A stretch of DNA of 64,000 bases. It comes from Bradyrhizobium macuxiense. Lineage in GTDB: Bacteria; Pseudomonadota; Alphaproteobacteria; Rhizobiales; Xanthobacteraceae. Within the stretch, counting starts at the first letter, position 1, and each line of letters opens with the position of its first letter. The DNA is taken from NCBI RefSeq assembly GCF_007993935.1, contig NZ_VITY01000002.1:744001-808000 (forward strand). The letters are read 5' to 3'. The notes under the pieces are model-generated. The model was not told where the DNA came from. It saw only the letters and a program-made list of their open reading frames with translations, and made no database searches. Made by a program: the position numbers and the translations under genes. Below, in pieces: positions 36,513 to 45,612 of this stretch.

Positions 36513-37793
36513 TCACCGCACCGAGAATGGCGCCTGATAGGGCCGGCCGAACGGCACGCCGTTGACCACGGTCTGCACCGGCTTCAGCTGCAGATTGCCG
36601 TCGCGCTTGTTGTTGCGGGTGTCGACGAAGGTGACCGGGCCCTCGACGAGATCCATGATCGCGACGTCGCCGGGCGCGCCGCGCTGCAGCGTGCCGATCT
36701 TCGGGGTGCGGTTGATGATCCGCGCCGGCACCGAGGTCGCCATCGCCACGACCTGATCCAGCGAGGAGCCCATCGCCAGGAACTTGCTCATCACGTTGGG
36801 CAGGAACGGGATGCCGGGCGAGTTGCCCGAGAACACGTGGATGTCGGAGGAGATCGTGTCGGGCGTGCAGCCCGCGGGGATCGCGATCTCGGCCACCGTG
36901 AAATCGAAGCTGCCGCCGCCATGGCCGACATCGAACAGCACGCCGCGCTGCTTTGCCGCGAGCGCCGCCGGCAACAGCTTGCCGTCCTGCACGATGTTGG
37001 TGAAGGCGCCGGACATGTTCGGCGCGCCGGAATAGGCGTGAGTTAAGATATCGCCCGGGCGCAGCAGATCGAGGATGTCGGACATCAACTCCTTGGTCTC
37101 GACGCCGCCGATATGCACCATCATCCGCGCCGGCCAGCCGCACATCTCGCAGGCCTGGATGCCACGCTTCAGCGGCTCGATGCCATGCTTGAAGATGACG
37201 TTCTCCGACATCCGCACCTTGACCCCGATCAGGAAGTCCGGGTTCTCGGCGAGCGCCATCGCACAGGCTTCGACCTGGGCGTTGTCGATGTTGTAGAGCT
37301 CGGCCACCGGGAAAGCCGACAGGCCGTTGTTGGCGATGTGGACGAAGGCGTAGATCCGCGCCCGCGACTGCGCCACGATGAAGCGCCGCAGCGCCGCGAG
37401 ATTATTGACGCCGGCATCGCCGGCCGAGACCACCGTCGTGGTGCCCTGGAATTGCACCAGCTCGTCGGCGGGTATGCCGATCGCAGATCCATAGGGGTAG
37501 ACATGGCAGTGCAAATCGACGAGGCCCGGCATCACCAGCTTGCCCGACGCGTCGATGGTCTTGCTGGCGCGCGCAGCCGGAATCTCGTCCTCGATCGCCT
37601 CGATGAAGCCCCAGCGGATGCCGATGTCGCGCTTGCCGCGCAGCGACTGGCTGGGATCGATCACGTCGCCGCTCTTGATCACGAGGTCGAACTTGTCGTC
37701 CGGCCCCGTCGCCGCAGCGGCCGGCCCTGCGATAACAGCGGCAGCGGCCGATCCAGTCCCCTTCAAAAAATCCCGGCGTGAAAATCCGCTCAC
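36513..37793 (-). CDS. Tat-exported amidohydrolase/deacetylase family metallohydrolase
   Basis: Protein of 426 residues with a twin-arginine signal (SRRDFLK at 5-11, then an Ala-rich h-region). The amidohydrolase barrel starts with GKLVMPGLVDLHCHVYPYG: H95 and H97 are metal ligands; HIGG, HAYSG and DIHVFSGNSPG provide further ligands. Closest in style to predicted amidohydrolase/deacetylase proteins of unknown substrate. Export by Tat implies the metal is loaded in the cytoplasm. Single gene; about 160 nt of spacer upstream. Confidence 0.88.
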   Translation of the reverse strand: MSGFSRRDFLKGTGSAAAAVIAGPAAAATGPDDKFDLVIKSGDVIDPSQSLRGKRDIGIRWGFIEAIEDEIPAARASKTIDASGKLVMPGLVDLHCHVYPYGSAIGIPADELVQFQGTTTVVSAGDAGVNNLAALRRFIVAQSRARIYAFVHIANNGLSAFPVAELYNIDNAQVEACAMALAENPDFLIGVKVRMSENVIFKHGIEPLKRGIQACEMCGWPARMMVHIGGVETKELMSDILDLLRPGDILTHAYSGAPNMSGAFTNIVQDGKLLPAALAAKQRGVLFDVGHGGGSFDFTVAEIAIPAGCTPDTISSDIHVFSGNSPGIPFLPNVMSKFLAMGSSLDQVVAMATSVPARIINRTPKIGTLQRGAPGDVAIMDLVEGPVTFVDTRNNKRDGNLQLKPVQTVVNGVPFGRPYQAPFSVR

Positions 37794-37954
37794 GGCAACG
37801 TCCCCCCGAACATTGATTTTTATGGCGTGATGATGCGTCGGACGCGGTGGTTACGCAAGGCCACCTGAACAACCGTTCAGAAAACTCCGCCGGTTCCTCA
37901 GGAACGTTTCGATGCCTGCACGGTTTTTCCCTCGCATCATTTGAGGAGGATGAG

Positions 37955-38173
37955 ATGAAAAAGATTGGTTTTGTTCTTGCGGCGATCGGTACGCTTGCAG
38001 TGGCCATTCCGTCGATCGCGAGCGCCGAGACCGTCGTGATCAAGCGCGGCCATCACCACCACTGGGATCGTGGTTGGGGCGCGCGCGCCGAGATGCGCCA
38101 TGACCGTGGTTGGCATCGCGGCTGGCATCACGACCATGACCGCACGGTCGTGATCAGGCGGGATCGCTACTAA
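37955..38173 (+). CDS. Small exported His/Trp/Arg-rich protein
   Basis: Protein of 72 residues with a clear signal peptide (MKKIGFVLAAIGTLAVA, cleavage near ASA-ET). The mature part of about 48 residues is dominated by His, Trp, Arg and Asp: RGHHHHWDRGWG, then HDRGWHRGWHHDHDR. This suggests metal or polyanion binding in the periplasm. The GAGGAGG ribosome site at optimal distance and a strong terminator make it a convincing gene. Function unknown. Confidence 0.85.
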   Translation: MKKIGFVLAAIGTLAVAIPSIASAETVVIKRGHHHHWDRGWGARAEMRHDRGWHRGWHHDHDRTVVIRRDRY

Positions 38174-38205
38174 TCGCCGACACATCCAAGAGACCGACAC
38201 AACGG

Positions 38206-38233
38206 AAAATGGCTCCTCGCGGAGCCATTTTCT
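38206..38233 (+). terminator. Intrinsic terminator of the small exported protein gene
   Basis: Eleven-bp stem AAAATGGCTCC-TCGC-GGAGCCATTTT, with T-rich right arm. Lies 33 nt after the stop. Confidence 0.85.
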
Positions 38234-38264
38234 TGCGACATGTCGAAGACAACAACAAAGCCAG

Positions 38265-38378
38265 ACCCGTCGTCCGGAGGAGCGCGTTCTTACGCGCGTC
38301 TCGAAGGATGAATCGGCCATATGCGGGGCCGTGCATCCTTCGAGACGGCCGCTCCGCGGCCTCCTCGGGATGACGGGT
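38265..38378. repeat. Palindromic intergenic repeat, family E, copy 1
   Basis: Outer ACCCGTCGTCCGGAGGAGC / GCCTCCTCGGGATGACGGGT, inner CTCGAAGGATG / CATCCTTCGAGACG. A second copy is at 41147-41258. It lies between convergent genes. Confidence 0.88.
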
Positions 38379-38425
38379 TTCCCGCTGGTTGTGCAAATAT
38401 CCAGCTGCTTCCTTGTCCTGCAATA

Positions 38426-39244
38426 TTAATCCCACGCCGGGGCAAAGCCCGGATTGACGCAGCGCATGTCCTTGCGCAGCGCGGCGATCGCCTTGCGGTC
38501 GTCGTCGTCGAGCCTGACCTTCAACGCGTCGAGATTGGCCTGTTGGCTTTCGGCACGCGAGGCTTTCGGGATCGCCGCAACGCCGTTCTGATCGAGCAGC
38601 CATTTCAGCGCGACCTGCGCCGCGGTCGCATCATGCTTGCGGCCGATCCTCGCCAGCGTTTCGTCGGTGGCGAAACGTCCCTGCGCGAGCGGACAATAGG
38701 CCACCAGCGGGATCGATTTCGCGGCGAGATATTTCCGCACCGGCGTCTGGTCGAGCATGGCGTGATATTCGATCTGGTTGCAGGCGATCGGCGCCTTGAT
38801 GTCCTCGACCACGGTCTTGAGCAGCGCGGTGGTGAAATTGGCGACCCCGATCGCGCGGACGCGGCCCTCCTCCTTCAGCCGCATCAGCGTTTCGAACACG
38901 GCCGGCAGCTTCATGTTCGGCGACGGCCAGTGCACCAGATAGAGATCGACGTGATCGAGCCGCAGCTTGTTCAGGCTGGTATCGAACGCCCTTCGGATCG
39001 CATCCGGCGCCAGGTTCTCGTGCCAGACCTTGGTGGTCACATGCAGGTCCTTGCGCGCGACCTTCGCCGCCGCAATCGCCTCTCCGATCGCCTCTTCGTT
39101 GCCGTACATCTCGGCGGTGTCGATGTGCCGGTAACCGAGCCCGAGCGCGCTCTCGACCGCCGCACGGCAGGCATCGCCCTGCATGCGGAAGGTGCCGAGC
39201 CCGAGCTGCGGCAGGCTGATGCCCTGTGTCTGCAGATTTTCCAT
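38426..39244 (-). CDS. Aldo/keto reductase
   Basis: TIM-barrel NADPH reductase of 272 residues. Catalytic tetrad: Asp42 and Tyr47 in YRHIDTAEMYGNE, Lys72 in TTKVW and His105 in YLVHWPSPN. Cofactor-binding residues lie in the C-terminal KASRAESQQANLDA region. It resembles 2,5-diketo-D-gluconate reductase-type enzymes; the aldehyde or ketone substrate is unknown. A 16-nt palindrome lies 75 nt upstream of the start and may regulate it. Confidence 0.93.
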   Translation of the reverse strand: MENLQTQGISLPQLGLGTFRMQGDACRAAVESALGLGYRHIDTAEMYGNEEAIGEAIAAAKVARKDLHVTTKVWHENLAPDAIRRAFDTSLNKLRLDHVDLYLVHWPSPNMKLPAVFETLMRLKEEGRVRAIGVANFTTALLKTVVEDIKAPIACNQIEYHAMLDQTPVRKYLAAKSIPLVAYCPLAQGRFATDETLARIGRKHDATAAQVALKWLLDQNGVAAIPKASRAESQQANLDALKVRLDDDDRKAIAALRKDMRCVNPGFAPAWD

Positions 39245-39318
39245 GGATAGCTCCTGACGCGTGGGACGCCGATGAAATCGACGACGTCACGCCAGCAAAT
39301 CAGCTGAAAGGAATGAAA

Positions 39319-39334
39319 TTGGCAGAACTGCCAA
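39319..39334. promoter_or_regulatory. Palindrome upstream of the aldo/keto reductase gene
   Basis: TTGGCAGAACTGCCAA: two 7-nt arms around AA, perfect. Position (75 nt upstream of the minus-strand start) fits an operator; a terminator of the upstream phosphatase gene is the alternative. Confidence 0.45.
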
Positions 39335-39360
39335 ACGACAGTCTGCCCGCAAACCGGCAC

Positions 39361-39379
39361 TGCGGGCAAGATGCCCGCA
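39361..39379 (-). terminator. Hairpin after the PhoD-family gene
   Basis: On the minus strand TGCGGGCA-TCT-TGCCCGCA lies 33 nt after the stop. A third copy of the arm at 39344-39351 can compete for pairing. No T-run is visible. Confidence 0.5.
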
Positions 39380-39411
39380 ATCAAGATGTCGCGACGGGAC
39401 CGGGGACGGAT

Positions 39412-40992
39412 CTAGATGTGCTGCGCCATGATCTGGCCGGGCCGCGCGTCAGGCCGCGGCTCGATGTCGACCGACCAGAGATCGTGGTTGTCGACGTCCT
39501 TCAGCGTCACCGTCATCACCCCGGTCCTGCCGTCGATATCGACGCGGCCGAAGAATTGCAGCCCGAAGCACGGCGCGAGGTTGTCGCCCTGCTCGGCCGA
39601 ACAGCCCTTCTGGTACATCGCCTTGGGGCCGAAGGTGTTGTCGAGTTCGCCCGGCGACCAAGTGCCGGCATGCAGCGGGCCGGAGACGAACTCCCAGAAC
39701 GGCTCGAACTCCTGAAACACCGCGCGGTTCGGATCATAGTGATGCGCGGCGGTGTAGTGCATGTCGGCGGTGAGCCACACCGTGTTCCGGATGCCGGCGC
39801 GCTTCATGAAGGACAAGAGATCGGCTATCTCGTGCTCGCGCCGCTCGGGCGGGCCGTCGCCGAGCGCGACTGCATCCAGGCTGACGAGGCCGATCGGCAG
39901 ATCCGCGGCGATCACCTTCCAGACAGCATCCGAGGCCGTCAGCTCCCGCTTCAGCCACGCGAGTTGGCTGTCGCCGAGGATGAAGGCCTGGTCCGGATCG
40001 CCCTGCTTGTTCCAGCTGGAATCGCGGTAGGAGCGCATGTCGATGATGAAGACGTCGAGCAGCGGCCCATAGGCGACCTTGCGATAGACCCGGCCGTCGC
40101 GCTCCGGCATCAGCCGCATCGGCATGAATTCATGGAAGGCGCGGCGCGCCCGCGCCACCAGGCGCGAGCTGCCGTCCGCGTCGTAGCCGGTCGAATCGGC
40201 GGTGCCGATCGGCGCCCAGTCGTCGGCCACCTCATGATCGTCCCATTGCGCAAAGACAGGCACTTCGGCGTGGAAGTCACGAAAATTCTCGTCGAGCCAG
40301 TTGTATTTGTAGTTGCCGCGGAACTCATCGAGGCTGTGCGCAACGACCGATTTCTCCTCGGTGACGATGTTGCGCCAGACTTCCCCGTTGGGGAGCTTCT
40401 GCTCCGACGGCACCGTGCAGTCGGCATAGATGTGGTCGCCGGAATGGATGAAGAAGTCCGGGCGCTCGTTCAGCATGGTGCGGTAGCTGCGCAAGCCGCC
40501 GCGCGCGGGGTCGATGCCCCAGCCCTGCCCGACGACATCGCCGGACCAGACGAAGGAGACCGAGCGGCGATCGACCGGCGCGGTGCGGAAATGCCCGACC
40601 CGGCCTTCGCCTGATAGGCCGTCGCGGTCCTCGAAGCTGATCCGATAGAACAGGTCCTGGCCTGGCGGCAGGCCGTCGAGCAGCAGTTTGGCGGTGAAGT
40701 CGCGCTCGGGCAGCGCATCGGCGGTCGCGCTGCGCAGGATGGTGGCGAAGCTCTCGACCGCAGCGCATTCGATGCGCATGCGCGCGGCGCGATCGGTGCG
40801 AGCCCAGATCACAGCGGACTCACTTGCGACGTCACCGGACTGGATGCCCGCGATCCCAGGACGATCTGCCGCGCGGCTCAGATAGGGTCTTGCCAGCGCG
40901 CCCAATCCCGCCAGCGCGGCCGTGGACGCCGAGCGCACCAGAAGCTGACGCCTTGTGAGGCCTCGCCGCCTCGCGGAGATCGCAGTCGGCAT
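39412..40992 (-). CDS. PhoD-family alkaline phosphatase, Tat-exported
   Basis: Protein of 526 residues. The N terminus carries a twin-arginine signal (RRGLTRRQLL, then SASTAALAGLGALA). A PhoD N-terminal beta domain precedes the phosphoesterase domain, with FVWSGDVVGQG, SGDHIYADC (185-192), AQWDDHEVADDW and LTADMHYTAAHHY. PhoD enzymes are secreted Ca2+/Fe3+-dependent phosphodiester/monoester hydrolases that scavenge phosphate. No Pho box was recognised with confidence. Single gene. Confidence 0.92.
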   Translation of the reverse strand: MPTAISARRRGLTRRQLLVRSASTAALAGLGALARPYLSRAADRPGIAGIQSGDVASESAVIWARTDRAARMRIECAAVESFATILRSATADALPERDFTAKLLLDGLPPGQDLFYRISFEDRDGLSGEGRVGHFRTAPVDRRSVSFVWSGDVVGQGWGIDPARGGLRSYRTMLNERPDFFIHSGDHIYADCTVPSEQKLPNGEVWRNIVTEEKSVVAHSLDEFRGNYKYNWLDENFRDFHAEVPVFAQWDDHEVADDWAPIGTADSTGYDADGSSRLVARARRAFHEFMPMRLMPERDGRVYRKVAYGPLLDVFIIDMRSYRDSSWNKQGDPDQAFILGDSQLAWLKRELTASDAVWKVIAADLPIGLVSLDAVALGDGPPERREHEIADLLSFMKRAGIRNTVWLTADMHYTAAHHYDPNRAVFQEFEPFWEFVSGPLHAGTWSPGELDNTFGPKAMYQKGCSAEQGDNLAPCFGLQFFGRVDIDGRTGVMTVTLKDVDNHDLWSVDIEPRPDARPGQIMAQHI

Positions 40993-41311
40993 TCGGTAAC
41001 CTTCGCCATATCCTGACGAGGGTTTTGCCTGCGCCGTTTGACTCCGGACTTACAGTTTCTTGACTCTCCGCCGACGGTTTTGCGACGGCGGGATGACTCG
41101 GGCGAGAGGATTGATTGTTCTCAGGTCAGTGCGCATCCAAAGCCAAACCCGTCATCCTGAGGCGCGAGCGGAGCGAGCCTCGAAGGATGAATCGGCCACA
41201 GGCGAGGCCGTCCATCCTTCGAGACGCGCGCAAGAGCGCGCTCCTCAGGATGACGGGTTGGTATTGATGCGAACGCGTGCGTAAGCCGGCGTGACACTCT
41301 GCCGGGTCCCC
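40993..41311. other. Intergenic region with family E repeat
   Basis: About 320 nt between the PhoD-family gene (which starts at its left edge) and the stop of a small exported protein gene. It contains the family E repeat at 41147-41258 and a short CCGCCG/CGGCGG stem near 41070. No gene is supported. Confidence 0.55.
41147..41258. repeat. Palindromic intergenic repeat, family E, copy 2
   Basis: ACCCGTCATCCTGAGGCGCG ... CTCGAAGGATGAATCGGCC, then GCCGTCCATCCTTCGAGACG ... CGCTCCTCAGGATGACGGGT. Very similar to 38265-38378, including the central ATCGGCC segment. Confidence 0.9.
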
Positions 41312-41761
41312 TCACCGCTGCCAGTTGCAGATCCCGCCGGTGCGGCACGGCCAGGTCTGGATCCTGGTGTCGCGGGCTTCCGCATTGAGCGGGTTGGAAT
41401 GCCGGCGCGCGAGCTTGGCGCGGGCGGGAACGTGCGCGACCGCGCGCTTCCGCTCATGCGGCGCGGTCTGACGAGGCTCCCTCGCCCGGGTCGTCCGTAC
41501 GGGCTTTTGCTGCTCGACCTTCGGCTCCTCGACCTTCGGCTCGACGGCTGCGTGCTGATCCGGACCGTGATCGGCCTTTGCCTCGACCGGAACCGGCTCG
41601 AACTGCGCCGGCGGCCCAAGCGGCTTCGGCGACAGCACGGCGCGGGAGAGATCGAGGCTGAAGAACTCGCTCGGGCGGTATTCGTCGCCCAACGCCACGC
41701 CGCCCAGAGCCAGGGACGCGGTCCAAACGGTTGCAACGAAAACGCTCTTCAGGACCGTCAA
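41312..41761 (-). CDS. Small exported protein with charged Pro/Lys-rich region
   Basis: Protein of 149 residues with a signal peptide (MTVLKSVFVATVWTASLALGGVALG). The mature part has EYRPSEFFSLDLSRAVLSPKPLGPP, a charged Val/Glu/Lys/Pro stretch and a Cys pair near the C terminus (WPCRTGGICNW). No named family is recognised. The C-terminal two-Cys motif could form a disulfide in the periplasm. The frame, composition and signal support a real gene. Confidence 0.75.
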   Translation of the reverse strand: MTVLKSVFVATVWTASLALGGVALGDEYRPSEFFSLDLSRAVLSPKPLGPPAQFEPVPVEAKADHGPDQHAAVEPKVEEPKVEQQKPVRTTRAREPRQTAPHERKRAVAHVPARAKLARRHSNPLNAEARDTRIQTWPCRTGGICNWQR

Positions 41762-41928
41762 AAGGGCCTCCTGAAATCACTCGAACAGAACAGCCATGAT
41801 GTAGGGACCCGGCCGCGCGAATCCAGCCGCAGGTTGCGGCCAGGGTCATCGGTCAACCAAGGCAGCCGTGGAAAGTTCCACCATGCCCCGTTCCGATGCA
41901 ATCGGAACTGGGCTCCGGATTCTTGCTC

Positions 41929-41977
41929 TGACGCGTTTTCTTCACGCGATCCGGTAGCCACTTCGCTCGAAAACGCT
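41929..41977. repeat. Repeat family F, copy 1, after the indolepyruvate oxidoreductase stop
   Basis: TGACGCGTTTTCTTCACGCG, then ATCCGGTAGCCACTTCGCTC and GAAAACGCT. GCGTTTTC at one side pairs with GAAAACGC at the other. It ends 6 nt from the stop codon of the minus-strand oxidoreductase gene. The second copy is at 48564-48612. Confidence 0.88.
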
Positions 41978-41982
41978 TTGGC

Positions 41983-44900
41983 CTATTCCGCCGCCTGCGC
42001 CAGCGGCTGGCCGATCGCGCGCTCCAGCCGCGCGCATTCGGTGCGGTAGCGAGCGACGTTGCCTTCCTTGACGTGGCCATAGCCGCGCACGAGGTCCGCG
42101 GCCTTTGCCAGCGCCACGAGGCGCGGCAAATCGAGCGGCTTCTTGCCGTCGAGATGACGCAGGATCATCGCCGAATACTCGACCGGCAATGCGCGCTCCA
42201 TCTTGCGCTCGGCGGTATAGCCGAAGATGTCGAACGCGGTGCCGCGCAGGCCCTTCAGCCCCGCCAGCAGGCCGAACGCCTTGAAGATCCACGGTCCGAA
42301 TTCGCGCTTCTGCAAGCGCCCGGTGACGGGATCGCGCTGCGCCAGCAGCGGCGGCGCCAGCAGGACCTTCAGACCGGAATTGCCCTCGAACTGTTCCCGC
42401 AGCGCCTTGCTGAACTCGCCGTCGGAATAGAGCCGCGCGACCTCGTATTCGTCCTTGTAGGCCATCAGCTTGAACAGGCCTTTTGCAAAAGCCTCGGTCA
42501 GGTCCTGCGAACCCGGCGCTGCCGCCGCTTCAGCTGTGCGAACGCGCGCGACGTCGTCGAGATAGCGCTTGGCGTAGGCCGCATCCTGATAGTCGGTGAG
42601 GAATTTGGCGCGGAACGCGATCGCCTCGTCGAGCGTCTTCTTGGCTGGAGCAGCACCTGCGCTCTTGAAGCGCGCAGCGCTGACCACGCGCTGCAGATCG
42701 TGCGCGGCAAGCCGGCCCCACGAGAACGCGGTCTTGTTCATCTCGATCGCGGCGCCGTTGAGCTCGATCGCCTTCAGGATCGCTTCCAGCGAGAGCGGGA
42801 TCGCGCCGCGCTGGAACGCGAAGCCGAGCATGAAGGCGTTGGTCGCGATGCTGTCACCCATCAGCGCGGTCGCAAGCCCGGTGGCATCGAGGATGTCGAG
42901 ATCACCCGGCGTTACCGCGCCGTTCAGCGCGTCGCGCATCGAGCTCGCCTCGAAGTCGATATCGGGATCGATCACGAAGCTCGCGGTCGGCAGCAAATCG
43001 GCGTTGACGACGGCGCGGGTGACGCCGCGCTCGGCGCGGCTCAGCGCCGGCACGCTGGTGGCGACGACGAGGTCGCAGCCCAGGATCAGATTTGCATTGC
43101 CGGGCGCGATGCGGACCGTGGTCAGCATGTCGGACGCGGGCGCGAGCCGGACATGGCTCATGACCGCGCCGTTCTTCTGCGACAGGCCGGTGAAGTCGAG
43201 CGTCGAGCAGGCGAGCCCTTCGACATGCGCGGCCATGCCGAGCAGCGCGCCGATGGTGATCACACCCGTGCCGCCGATACCGGTGATCAGGATGTTGTAG
43301 GGCGCGCTCAGCGCGGCCGCGGGCGGCGCCGGGAGGTCGGCGAACAATGCCTTGGGATCGGCGGCGGTACGGTCGGCCTTGCGCAGCTTGGGATCCTGCA
43401 CCATCACGAAGCTCGGGCAGAAGCCCTCGATGCAGGAGAAATCCTTGTTGCAGTTCGACTGGTCGATGCGGCGCTTGCGGCCGAGCTCGGTCTCCAGCGG
43501 CTGCACCGAGACGCAGTTCGACGCCACCGAGCAGTCGCCGCAGCCTTCGCAGACCCGCTCGTTGATGAAGACGCGCTTGGCCGGATCGGGAAACAGCCCG
43601 CGCTTGCGGCGGCGGCGTTTCTCGGCGGCGCAGGTCTGGTCGTAGATCAGGACGGTGAGGCCCTCGATCTCGCGCAAGGTGCGCTGCACGGCGTCGAGCT
43701 CGCGGCGATGGTGGATGGTGGCGCCGGACGGGAAATAATTGGCGGGATATTTGTCGGGATCGTCGGAGACGATCGCCAGCTTCTTGGTGCCCTCCGCCCA
43801 GACCTGATGCGCGATCTGCGACACGGTGAAGCCGCCTTCGGCGGGCTGACCGCCGGTCATCGCGACCGCGTCGTTGTAGAGGATCTTGTAGGTGATGTTG
43901 ACGCCGGCCGCAGCCGCCGCGCGCAGCGCCAGCAGACCCGAATGCGTGTAGGTGCCGTCGCCGAGGTTCTGGAACACGTGCTGTTCGCTGGTGAACGGCG
44001 CCTGCCCGATCCAGCTCACGCCCTCCGCGCCCATATGCGAGATGGTCTGGGTGTTGCGGTTCGGCACCGACAGCGCCATGCCGTGACAGCCGATGCCGGC
44101 CATCGCGCGGCTGCCCTCGGGGATCTTGGTCGATGAATTGTGCGGGCAGCCCGAGCAGAAATACGGCGTGCGCGACAGCTTCGCGGCGCCGGTGCCCTCG
44201 GCCGGGCGATCGAACGCCTCGAGCTTGGCCAGCCGCTGCTCCAGCAGCGGGCTGCGGTGGCCGAGCTTGCGCAGCCTCGCCACCACGGCTGCCGCCACCA
44301 TGGTCGGCGTCAGCTCGCCCTCGCTCGGCAGCAGCGGCGCGCCGCTCTCGTCGCGCTTGCCGACCACCGACGGACGCTTCGACGCGTCCATATTGTAGAG
44401 GATGCGGACCAGCTGGTCCTCGATGAAGCCGCGCTTCTCCTCGACCACCAGCACGTCCTGCAGGCCCTCGGCGAAGGCGCGCGCGCCATTTGCTTCAAGC
44501 GGCCAGGTCAGGGCCACCTTGTAGATGCGCAAACCCAGGTCCTGCGCCTCGGCATCGGTGATGCCGAGATCGGCGAGCGCCTGGCTTAGATCGAGATAGG
44601 CTTTACCCGTCGCCATGATACCGAGCCGCGCCGGCTTGGAATCCAGCACGATGCGGTCGAACCGGTTGGCGCGGGCGAAGGCGGCGACCGCCTCCATCTT
44701 GGGCCCGTGCAACCTGCGCTCGGCCTCCAGAGGCGGATCCGGCCAGCGGATCGAGAGCCCGCCCGGCGGCATCTCGAAATCGTCGGGCATGATGATCTTG
44801 ATGCGATCGGGATCACTGACGATCGAGGCCGAGCTCTCCACCGTCTCCGAGATCGCCTTGAAGCCGACCCAGCAGCCGGAATAGCGCGACAACGCGAAGC

Positions 44901-45456
44901 CGAGGATGCCGAGGTCAAGATAGTCCTGCAGCGTCGCCGGATTGACGACCGGCATCAGCGCCGAGGCGAACACCTGCTCGCTTTGATGCGCCAGGGTCGA
45001 GGACTGGCAGCCATGATCGTCACCTGCCAGCGCAATTACGCCGCCATTCGGCGAGGTGCCGGCCGAATTGGCGTGCTTGAGTGCATCGAGCGAACGGTCG
45101 ACGCCGGGGCCCTTGCCGTACCAGATGCCGAACACGCCATCGACCTTGGCGCCGGGGAACATGCCGACCTGCTGGCTGCCCCACACCGCGGTCGCCGCCA
45201 GGTCCTCGTTGAGGCCGGGAACGAAGGCGATGTCATGCTCTTTAAGGAAAGATTTCGCCCGCCACAGCGCGTGGTCGTACATGCCGAGCGGCGAGCCGCG
45301 GTATCCGGAGATGAAACCCGCGGTGTTCAGCCCGTGCGCGCGGTCGCGTTCGCGCTGCAACATGGGCAATCGGACCAGAGCCTGGGTACCGGAGAGGAAG
45401 ATTCGCTTTGTGTCCAACCGGTACTTGTCGTCCAGTCCAACGTCCATCAACGCCAT
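41983..45456 (-). CDS. Indolepyruvate ferredoxin oxidoreductase, fused subunits
   Basis: Very large protein of 1157 residues that combines the alpha (IorA) and beta (IorB) parts. It oxidatively decarboxylates aryl pyruvates, or related 2-oxoacids, to acyl-CoA, using thiamine diphosphate and iron-sulfur clusters. Visible: the N-terminal transketolase-like domain with FISGYRGSPLG; YFCSGCPHNSS (Cys434/437); the ThDP motif LGDGTYTHSG to YNDAVAMTGG (about 498-536); a 4Fe-4S segment CEGCGDCSVASNC (from 636) plus more cysteines; and the gamma-type domain starting ITGIGGTGV. I took the ATG at 45456; two upstream in-frame ATGs would add up to 26 residues. Divergent from the next operon. Confidence 0.93.
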   Translation of the reverse strand: MALMDVGLDDKYRLDTKRIFLSGTQALVRLPMLQRERDRAHGLNTAGFISGYRGSPLGMYDHALWRAKSFLKEHDIAFVPGLNEDLAATAVWGSQQVGMFPGAKVDGVFGIWYGKGPGVDRSLDALKHANSAGTSPNGGVIALAGDDHGCQSSTLAHQSEQVFASALMPVVNPATLQDYLDLGILGFALSRYSGCWVGFKAISETVESSASIVSDPDRIKIIMPDDFEMPPGGLSIRWPDPPLEAERRLHGPKMEAVAAFARANRFDRIVLDSKPARLGIMATGKAYLDLSQALADLGITDAEAQDLGLRIYKVALTWPLEANGARAFAEGLQDVLVVEEKRGFIEDQLVRILYNMDASKRPSVVGKRDESGAPLLPSEGELTPTMVAAAVVARLRKLGHRSPLLEQRLAKLEAFDRPAEGTGAAKLSRTPYFCSGCPHNSSTKIPEGSRAMAGIGCHGMALSVPNRNTQTISHMGAEGVSWIGQAPFTSEQHVFQNLGDGTYTHSGLLALRAAAAAGVNITYKILYNDAVAMTGGQPAEGGFTVSQIAHQVWAEGTKKLAIVSDDPDKYPANYFPSGATIHHRRELDAVQRTLREIEGLTVLIYDQTCAAEKRRRRKRGLFPDPAKRVFINERVCEGCGDCSVASNCVSVQPLETELGRKRRIDQSNCNKDFSCIEGFCPSFVMVQDPKLRKADRTAADPKALFADLPAPPAAALSAPYNILITGIGGTGVITIGALLGMAAHVEGLACSTLDFTGLSQKNGAVMSHVRLAPASDMLTTVRIAPGNANLILGCDLVVATSVPALSRAERGVTRAVVNADLLPTASFVIDPDIDFEASSMRDALNGAVTPGDLDILDATGLATALMGDSIATNAFMLGFAFQRGAIPLSLEAILKAIELNGAAIEMNKTAFSWGRLAAHDLQRVVSAARFKSAGAAPAKKTLDEAIAFRAKFLTDYQDAAYAKRYLDDVARVRTAEAAAAPGSQDLTEAFAKGLFKLMAYKDEYEVARLYSDGEFSKALREQFEGNSGLKVLLAPPLLAQRDPVTGRLQKREFGPWIFKAFGLLAGLKGLRGTAFDIFGYTAERKMERALPVEYSAMILRHLDGKKPLDLPRLVALAKAADLVRGYGHVKEGNVARYRTECARLERAIGQPLAQAAE

Positions 45457-45612
45457 CAGTCTCACGCTCCCCGTAGATCCGTCGCGCCGGCCCGAACCGG
45501 TCTCATTGTCGTGCGCATGATCATGCATCAGCATGCACTGATTTTGTTATGCATCAACAGCCCCGTTTCCATGGCCGCAGCACATATCTCGTTGTTGCGT
45601 GTGCGAGGTCTA

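Noticed and set aside
42073..44136. 687-codon plus-strand frame inside the indolepyruvate oxidoreductase gene
   Set aside because: Antisense to a conserved gene and without any recognisable domain.
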